Translations under genes and position numbers: made by a program
Notes under the pieces: generated by a model
Told to the model about the DNA's origin: nothing
The model's database searches: none
Seen by the model: only the letters and a program-made list of their open reading frames with translations
From: Cytidiella melzeri
Lineage: Eukaryota > Basidiomycota > Agaricomycetes > Polyporales > Irpicaceae
Assembly (NCBI GenBank): GCA_022592445.1
Contig: JABYQR010000675.1
Span: 1 to 12,545 of the forward strand
Length of the DNA stretch: 12,545 bases
Direction of reading: 5' to 3'
Shown: in pieces, positions 7,824 through 12,545 of the stretch
Position numbering within the stretch: the first letter of the stretch is position 1
Layout: every line of letters begins with the position of its first letter

Positions 7824-8410
7824 TGAGACACTGAGTCACGCTTCAAACTAAGAACAACCTTAAAGACAACACCACCAACCACGAAGTGGCAATAGAAGTG
7901 TAAAGGTGTGGAAGCGCGGAAGTGTTAAAGTAATGCGAGGTGGTCTAAGAGTCCTAGTTTTACCTGTGCTAAAAGAGCGACAAGGTTTTTGTGATAAAGT
8001 TTATATGAAGGGAGCTAGACGGGCAACTACCACGTGTATCGCGGGTAAAAGGGCAAGTCGGCACGGTGAAAGCGAAAGAGTTATAGCGCGGCTCCAAGAG
8101 AGCGCGCGTGAAAGGTCGCGGCTTGTAGGAAAACGGTGCGCGGAGGGACGCAGAAGATAAACGCAGACGCAATATGAATCTCGAACACAAAACGCGGTCG
8201 CTGGTGAAGATGAAGTGGTCGCTGTAAAACGCGGGCGCAGTGAAAGTGAACGCAGTAAGCTCGACGCAGTGAAGATGAAACGCAACGGAGTAACGCAGTA
8301 AAATAACGCAGTTAAAAAGCAAACGCAGTATAACGAAGCCGAAAGGAAACGTGAGAGAAAGATCAGCTAATGGCGCGCGAGTCGCAGCGGAAGGCTATGT
8401 GAGATCGCAG
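7824..8410. repeat. Purine-biased tract with repeated CGCAGT units
   Basis: No supported gene. The + strand is rich in A and G. Between 8236 and 8329 it holds six CGCAGT units, most inside AACGCAGTA-like contexts, and GTGAAGATGAA appears twice (near 8200 and 8270). One more CGCAGT lies at 9070-9075, on the far side of the 175-codon ORF. It reads as a degenerate short tandem array or leader-like DNA of the retrotransposon. Confidence 0.55.
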
Positions 8411-8938
8411 TCAAGTGGACTCGACAGACTGCCCACGGGGGCGGTAGTGTAGAACAACACCTCCCGAGCGGCGATGCGTATTACAGGCAAATGCGTGGCC
8501 AACGACGACGTTGGTTGAGCTGGTAAGATTGAACTGTACTAGTTCGCACTCGTGATCCTCGCCTTCAAAGTCTGGAGATAGCCAGCAATCTGGGTGCGGC
8601 GCGCGCGGGCGATCGCAGTCAAGCGGGACGAAAGGTCCTGTACGTAGGGGAATTGGGTGGTCGCTCTGAGTGTCGCAATAGGAGCAGTTATCAAGCGAGT
8701 CCGCGACGGAGGCGACGGACGACGCTGGCGAGGGTGATTTAGTAGTTGATCTCTCGGGGGAGACCGTAGGCGCTGCTGGAGGTTCGGGCGGCGGCGTGGG
8801 CGCGGGGATGATGGGATAACGGCGTAGAACCTCGCGCGGGCGCGGGCGGTAAGGGCAGCAACCGTCGGGTAGGTGGGGAACAGTGGGACAGTAACGGCAG
8901 ACTCGAGGCGGGTTGTCGTTGGTAGATGCAGCGGACAT
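8411..8938 (-). CDS. Hypothetical Cys- and Pro-rich protein, 175 aa
   Basis: Not a family I recognise. The ORF runs from ATG 8938 (MSAASTNDNPPRV) to 8411. It has paired cysteines near the N-terminus (VCRYC, then GCCPYRPRPRE), a Pro/Ser/Thr-rich middle (residues ~44-80), a second CxxC (NCSYCD), then an acidic part (FEGEDHECE) and AFACNTHRRSG. The cysteine pairs suggest metal binding; no complete zinc-finger consensus is present. No intron is needed. A TATA box on the same strand lies about 150 bp upstream. It may be a transposon-borne ORF, since it sits between the gypsy LTR start and the WD40 breakpoint and is bounded on both sides by CGCAGT-containing DNA. It could also be a chance ORF in GC-rich DNA. 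Confidence 0.4.
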   Translation of the reverse strand: MSAASTNDNPPRVCRYCPTVPHLPDGCCPYRPRPREVLRRYPIIPAPTPPPEPPAAPTVSPERSTTKSPSPASSVASVADSLDNCSYCDTQSDHPIPLRTGPFVPLDCDRPRAPHPDCWLSPDFEGEDHECELVQFNLTSSTNVVVGHAFACNTHRRSGGVVLHYRPRGQSVEST

Positions 8939-9086
8939 AAACGTGGAAAAGGTTGCAGTGAGACAACGCAGAAGAAGCTACAGCTATGGGCGCGAAGAGA
9001 CTCCCTCGACGCGAACGCAAAGCGTAAAGTGAACTCTGGAAACTGGGGGTGGGGATCGATTTATTTTTACGCAGTACAAACAACAG

Positions 9087-9100
9087 CTTTTTATATACCC
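9087..9100 (-). promoter_or_regulatory. TATA box on the - strand
   Basis: The - strand reads GGGTATATAAAAAG, a strong TATA element, preceded by a G-rich stretch with TTTAGG units (9098-9142). It could drive the LTR transcript and also lies about 150 bp upstream of the 175-codon ORF starting at 8938. Confidence 0.6.
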
Positions 9101-9523
9101 TAAAGACCCTCTCCTAAACCTTTACTCCTATGTCCTAAACCCAAACGCGAGAGCGAGGAAACAGAGTGCGGAATACTTCCGTCTGCGGAGGCAAAATGTC
9201 CAGCGAGTCGACGCCCGGCAGGACACAGCGTTGGTCGACGCGGAGTAGCGGCGCGCGCCCTTGCGCTGCAGAGGCGCCAACCGTCGCGAGCAGGTGATGA
9301 GGCGCCGTCCAGGAGTTGCACAGCGTGGCGTGATAGGAGTCTTCCTGAAACGGGGTCGCGCGTCAAGTTTCTTCTACCGTTGGTCCGACCCGTGTCCGAA
9401 ACACTTGGTGGCTGGCCGGCCCATGCTCTGATGCAAAAAGGGGCGTGTCTGTGTATCAGAGTTCGGTGCGATTCCTCAGCCTCGGATGTTTCCGGCGCAT
9501 TGCTCCTTGTCAAGTCCTCGGAT

Positions 9524-9563
9524 CCTCGGCGGACTCCTCGTGACCTCGGCGAACTCCTCGTGC
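9524..9563. repeat. 20-bp tandem duplication in the putative U3
   Basis: CCTCGGCGGACTCCTCGTGA (9524-9543) is followed without gap by a copy differing at two bases (9544-9563). Short tandem repeats in U3 often act as enhancers in LTR elements; that is inference here. Confidence 0.7.
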
Positions 9564-9672
9564 TCGTGACGCTGGGAAAGTGGAGGGACTTGCCGCTCAG
9601 GATGACGCGGGCCGCGCAAATGGCGGGCTGCTGCCGGGTCTCCGCGCCTAGCCGATTTCCGGGCGTATCATT

Positions 9673-9680
9673 CTCCCCCC
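9673..9680 (-). other. Polypurine tract B (gypsy-type)
   Basis: The - strand reads TTTTAGTTGGGGGGAG followed by AA and the LTR start TGATAC. A GGACGG stretch lies just before it. A close relative is at 11713-11750. Confidence 0.6.
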
Positions 9681-9857
9681 AACTAAAATCCGAACCGTCC
9701 CCGGTTCTCGCGTGGCAAGTTGAACCGTGGGAACTCTGACCACGAGGATCCTCGCGCTATTGTGTCGTTGGACTTCGAGTTTTTTCGCCCTCTCTTCCTC
9801 TGCTTCTCACCTCTGCTTCCGCCCTTCCCTCCCATCTTTGCTTCCGCTCCTCTCAAG

Positions 9858-11508
9858 ATGTCAGCCCAAGCCTCCTCTTCTCGTCGCGTCGCTCCTCGCC
9901 CCGCCACTCGCCGCAACCGCTCACCGCTCCGCACCATGACTGCCCGCGTGGGCAGGGGTCCAACGCCTCCACCGCTTTCTCCCGCTGAGCAGTTGCTCGC
10001 CGTGCGCGAGCAACTCGAGGCCTCCTCGGCCGTCTTAGACTTGGTCCTGCGGATACGCGCTGATCTCACTGGTGGGTGGGTCGCGGAGGTGATTGAAATC
10101 TTGTAAGTACCCTCTTCTCTTCTACCACCTCTCAGCTCACTCTCCCTTCGAGCAAGCGTACGAGGACGTGTCGCCTCTCTGCGAGGATCAAGGCACCAAC
10201 CTTGCCTTCCTCGACCTCTTCTCGCCCTTCGCCGCCGAAGAACACCGCGTCCGCCTGCCGCAAGCCCAGCAGGTCGCCCTCCGCAACGCCCTCCGCCCTC
10301 TCTGGCGCAGCCTCAGCGCCCACCTCCGCCAAGCTTCCTACGTCGAGGCCCCCATCGTCGAGCTCCTGCTCGAATGGGACTGGTGGGTCGGCGACTGGCC
10401 CAAACACGAGGCCGACCTGGACGCTGAGGGCTCCGCCGATGAGCACCAATCCTCGGTTTCTCGTTCGCGGTCTGCCAGCGTCGCGCAGGAGCCCGAGCTC
10501 GTCGTGATCGAGCTCACGGATGAGGACGAGGACGAGGCGCAGCCGCGTCCTCCGCTGAAGCGCAAGAGGGCGGCCTCTTCCGTTTCTCTCGAGGTGAGGG
10601 CCGGTCCACCGGCCAAGAAATTGTCGCAGGCGCAGCAGGATCAGCTGCAGGGTGTAGGGCCGAACCCGCTCACGGCAAAGAGTGGCGCAACCTGCCCACT
10701 CACTGGACCGCGACCACAATCGCTCTCGGCGAGAGCCGGGTGCGTCTCTTCTCTCCCTCTCTCTCTGTCCTTCTCGCTAACCTCCCCACTCTTCCAGTGC
10801 GATTTTTGCAAGGAAAAGGACGTCGAGCGGTGCTACCGTCCCAGCAACGGTACGCGTTGCTTCCGGTGTCTGCCCTGCGCAGACATCAAGCACGCCTGCC
10901 GGTTCAACGGTAAGCCCTTCGACAAGGTCGCGCCGGACGTCGACCAGATGCAGGAGGATGCCAAGGTCGTCGACGAGGAGCCGGCCGCCCCCCTCTCTGC
11001 GTCCTCCGCCGCCACCTCTCGCCCTCAGGTCGCCGCTTCCGTCGCCTCCGACAGCAAGGGCAAGGGCAAGGCCCCCGCTTCTCCTCCTCGCGTCTCTACC
11101 GCAGGTCCCAGCGGCCTCAAGATGGACGTGGTGGTCTCTCCGCTGCGGGCAGAACTGCGCCGCCCTCAGGACGCCCGTCCTCCCTCTCCTCACCCTCCGC
11201 CTGTCGCCTTCAACGTCGACGACGTCCTCGAGGAGGTGCCCGGCCGATCCGCAGAGCTCCCTGGAGGCGCTCCTCCTGCTCCCGCCCCTGCTCGTGTCAC
11301 CAACCGAGTGGTACTACAACAGTACCTCTCCGCCCTCGAGACCGAGCTCGGCGCCGTCCTTGGCAGGCTCACCGTTGGGGAGGCGCGGATGACCGCGTTG
11401 CGCACCAACGCTGCGCTCTACAAGGCGAAGATCTTGGCCGCGCGGCGCGAGTTGGAGCAGGTCACCGCTGAGGAGGCCGCTCTTTTCGCCGGTTCGTCGC
11501 GTAGGTAG
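9858..11508 (+). CDS. Cys-rich, coiled-coil nuclear-type protein, antisense to the gypsy element
   Basis: The likely start is ATG 9858 after a C/T-rich leader; the stop is at 11506-11508. An intron 10072-10135 (GTGGGT...TCAG) joins ...RADLT to HSPFEQAYEDV in frame. A second intron, 10740-10797 (GTGCGT...CCAG, branch-like GCTAAC), joins ...LGESR to CDFCKEKDVERC. Between about 10594 and 10677 the frame changes; this is either an unresolved intron or a frameshift. Features in order: basic Arg/Pro N-terminus, helical region with EWDWWVGDW, acidic TDEDEDE, basic LKRKRAA (possible nuclear signal), a cluster C-x2-C-x7-C-x8-C-x2-C-x2-C-x6-C (about 10798-10890), a Pro/Ser-rich linker, and a C-terminal heptad-like coiled coil (about 11310-11490). 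GC-rich third positions differ from the helicase gene. The function is not known; DNA or RNA binding is inferred from the cysteine cluster. Confidence 0.65.
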
Positions 11509-11938
11509 GGGTTCCGTGTCCGTGGTTTGTCGCTGGCTTGTCGCTGTTCCTTCGCTGTGTTTTGGCTACTCTGTACTAGTCCTGTCTAATGAATTGTTTT
11601 CGCCGCTTCCTTTATGAGTGAAGTAAGAAAAGAGAGAAAACTCAGAAATAAAATAAATAAAGAAAAGAAATGAATAAATAAAATGTGAGGCTTGGGTGTG
11701 AGGTGCATGTATATTCCTCCCCCCAACTAATAAAATTTGCCCTGTCCTCAGGGCGCAGGCGTCGAATATGTGAAAAAGTTTGTTAGCGCAAACGACTCTC
11801 AGTAAGTCATCATGGAATCGCCGCGCGCAAAATGGTAGTCCGAAAGATATGAAAAAAAAACAAATTACGCGAGACGCAGCCGAGAAAAAAGGAAACAATA
11901 TAACATAAAATTACAACTCATCGTCGAGTGTGTTGCGC
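11509..11938 (+). terminator. 3' UTR and polyadenylation signals of the antisense gene, then gypsy pol-to-PPT spacer
   Basis: After the stop, several overlapping AATAAA hexamers lie at 11647-11682 in an A-rich stretch, suitable for + strand polyadenylation. From 11713 on, the sequence belongs to the - strand element: polypurine tract A, then a spacer up to the Pol stop at 11939-11941. No further gene is seen. Confidence 0.6.
11713..11750 (-). other. Polypurine tract A with its preceding conserved stretch
   Basis: The - strand shows GAGGACAGGGC, then ATTTTATTAGTTGGGGGGAGG. Over about 35 bases this matches the region before the LTR at 9670-9705 (GGGGACGG..., ATTTTAGTTGGGGGGAG) with small differences. 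It lies about 190 bp after the Pol stop, where a gypsy polypurine tract belongs, but no recognisable LTR start follows. Confidence 0.55.
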
Positions 11939-12545
11939 CTAGGCGTCGAGTGCGCCCGCCGGCTCTTCTTCGTCCTCTGCCGTGTGTGTGTCGCCTAGCG
12001 GCTCGTCTTCATCGTCGTCGCCTTGCGACCGCGACGCCTCCATCTCCTTGAGCCGTTCTAAGTGATCTCGGCGAAGCCGTCTGGCAAGGGAATTTCAGCG
12101 CGCGCGAGATACGGAATGACTCTAAAGGCTGCCACTGGCCGGTCCAACACCGCGCGTCCAACTCGCAGAGAACGTAAGCTCCTCCTCGATTTCTGGCGAC
12201 CACGATTAGCGGCCCGAGATACCGCGCGCGCATCTTGCGGTTCAACGCCTTCTCGATTGCGGTGTTGCGGATCAGTACGAGCATCCTCTCTTGAAGTCGA
12301 AGTCGCGGATGGTATGCATGTGCTCGACCTCGAACCGCTGCGCCGCCTTAGTGCGCGACTCCATAACCTTTTCTCGTAGCGCGACCAGATGCTCCCGACG
12401 CTTTTGTAGCGCGATCGCTCGCCGACTGATAAGGTCTTCGGTAGACAACACAGAGTCGGCGCCGGCTGTAGGTAGGTTGCTTCTACGATGTCGAGCGGAA
12501 TTATTGATGCGTGCCAGTGACTGCGAAAGTAAGGGGAACAGCCCA
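11939..12545 (-). pseudogene. pol: Ty3/gypsy Pol C-terminus (post-integrase region), frameshifted
   Basis: The - strand carries the end of a fungal Ty3/gypsy polyprotein. A charged helix (LQKRREHLVALREKVMESR) and TIRDFDFKRG are followed by LVLIRNTAIEKALNRKMRARYLGP and the GGAYVLCELD block, then a VAAFRVIPYLAR-like block and an acidic tail ending at 11939. This is the C-terminal beta-barrel/GPY-like part of integrase and the stretch behind it, which helps place the cDNA in chromatin. Three apparent one-base losses break the frame, near 12285, 12155 and 12068, so this copy cannot make a full Pol. The acidic tail itself (KEMEASRSQGDDDEDEP) is open. Reverse transcriptase and the integrase core lie beyond the window. 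Confidence 0.85.

Larger units (their letters stand above)
8959..9670 (-). repeat. Putative gypsy 3' LTR (minimum extent)
   Basis: It starts TGATACGCCC two bases after GGGGGGAG on the - strand. It contains a tandem 20-mer, a TATA box (GGGTATATAAAAAG, - strand, about 9100-9087) and an AATAAA (9065-9060) as expected around U3-R. It could end at 8959 (...GTTGTCTCA), or run on to 7824 (...GTGTCTCA), where the WD40-like fragment ends. Only one copy is in the window, so the borders rest on motif and position. Confidence 0.45.
7824..12545 (-). mobile_element. 3' part of a Ty3/gypsy-type retrotransposon with an antisense gene
   Basis: On the - strand the order is Pol C-terminus (12545-11939), a polypurine tract (11724-11716), an antisense gene, a second polypurine tract (9680-9673) and an LTR start TGATACGCCC at 9670 with TATA box near 9092. 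The LTR end is not certain. TGAGAC occurs on the + strand at 8959 and at 7824; the latter is exactly where the WD40-like fragment breaks off. The 5' LTR, gag and most of pol are outside the window, so the target duplication cannot be tested. Treating this as one element is inference. Confidence 0.45.

Noticed and set aside
9100..9513. 137-codon ORF on the - strand
   Set aside because: Arg/Ser/Ala-rich text without motifs in GC-rich DNA. It lies in what looks like the U3 part of an LTR and spans the tandem G/C repeats' neighbourhood. No support as a gene.
10103..10135. Intron GTAAGT...CTCAG of 33 bp in the antisense gene
   Set aside because: Good splice sites but too short for a fungal intron and out of frame. 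The 64-bp intron 10072-10135 with the same acceptor keeps the frame.
10132..10719. 195-codon ORF on the - strand opposite the antisense gene
   Set aside because: A shadow of the GC-rich codons on the + strand; low-complexity Arg/Gly/Leu text with no motif.
11566..11898. 110-codon ORF on the - strand after Pol
   Set aside because: Phe/Ser/Leu-rich text across A/T-rich spacer and the opposite gene's poly(A) region. No family resemblance.

Overview
The window looks like nuclear DNA of a basidiomycete fungus, probably an agaricomycete. Genes carry many short introns of about 50-65 bp with GTRNGT/YAG borders. The protein families present (DUF6589, RecQ-like DEAH helicases, UBN2-type Copia Gag, Ty3/gypsy Pol ending in an acidic tail, Cys-rich proline/serine-rich proteins) are typical of mushroom genomes rich in transposons. 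No rRNA, tRNA gene, CRISPR or bacterial operon signal was seen.

Left part (1-5415): a partial DUF6589 gene on the + strand (1-775) converges on, and at ORF level overlaps, a large RecQ-like helicase gene on the - strand (5415 to about 565, five exons). The helicase is split by a complete but very short LTR retrotransposon (2009-3518). This element has 228-bp LTRs, a CAAGG target duplication, a primer-binding site matching the anticodon arm of initiator tRNA-Met, a polypurine tract, and a single intact gag ORF with no pol. It is a gag-only (TR-GAG-like) Copia derivative. It sits inside the codons of the helicase zinc-binding module. Removing it with one target copy restores the reading frame exactly.

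Middle (5416-7823): about 1.5 kb without a gene holds the helicase upstream region, a TATA-bearing tract that resembles an LTR remnant, and short inverted repeats. A decayed WD40-like gene follows on the + strand (about 6950-7823) and ends abruptly at a TGAGAC motif.

Right part (7824-12545): I interpret this as the 3' end of one - strand Ty3/gypsy element. From right to left it shows the C-terminus of Pol with three frameshifts (12545-11939), a polypurine tract (11716-11724), an antisense + strand gene with its own introns and poly(A) signals (9858-11508), a second, similar polypurine tract (9673-9680), and an LTR starting TGATAC at 9670 with a TATA box near 9092. The LTR end is unresolved: about 8959, or 7824 where the WD40 fragment stops. 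In the latter case a 175-codon Cys-rich ORF lies inside the LTR.

The most interesting points are the gag-only element in the helicase zinc module, its half-tRNA primer site, and the antisense Cys-rich, coiled-coil gene between two polypurine tracts of a gypsy element. All calls come from reading the sequence; no database search was run.
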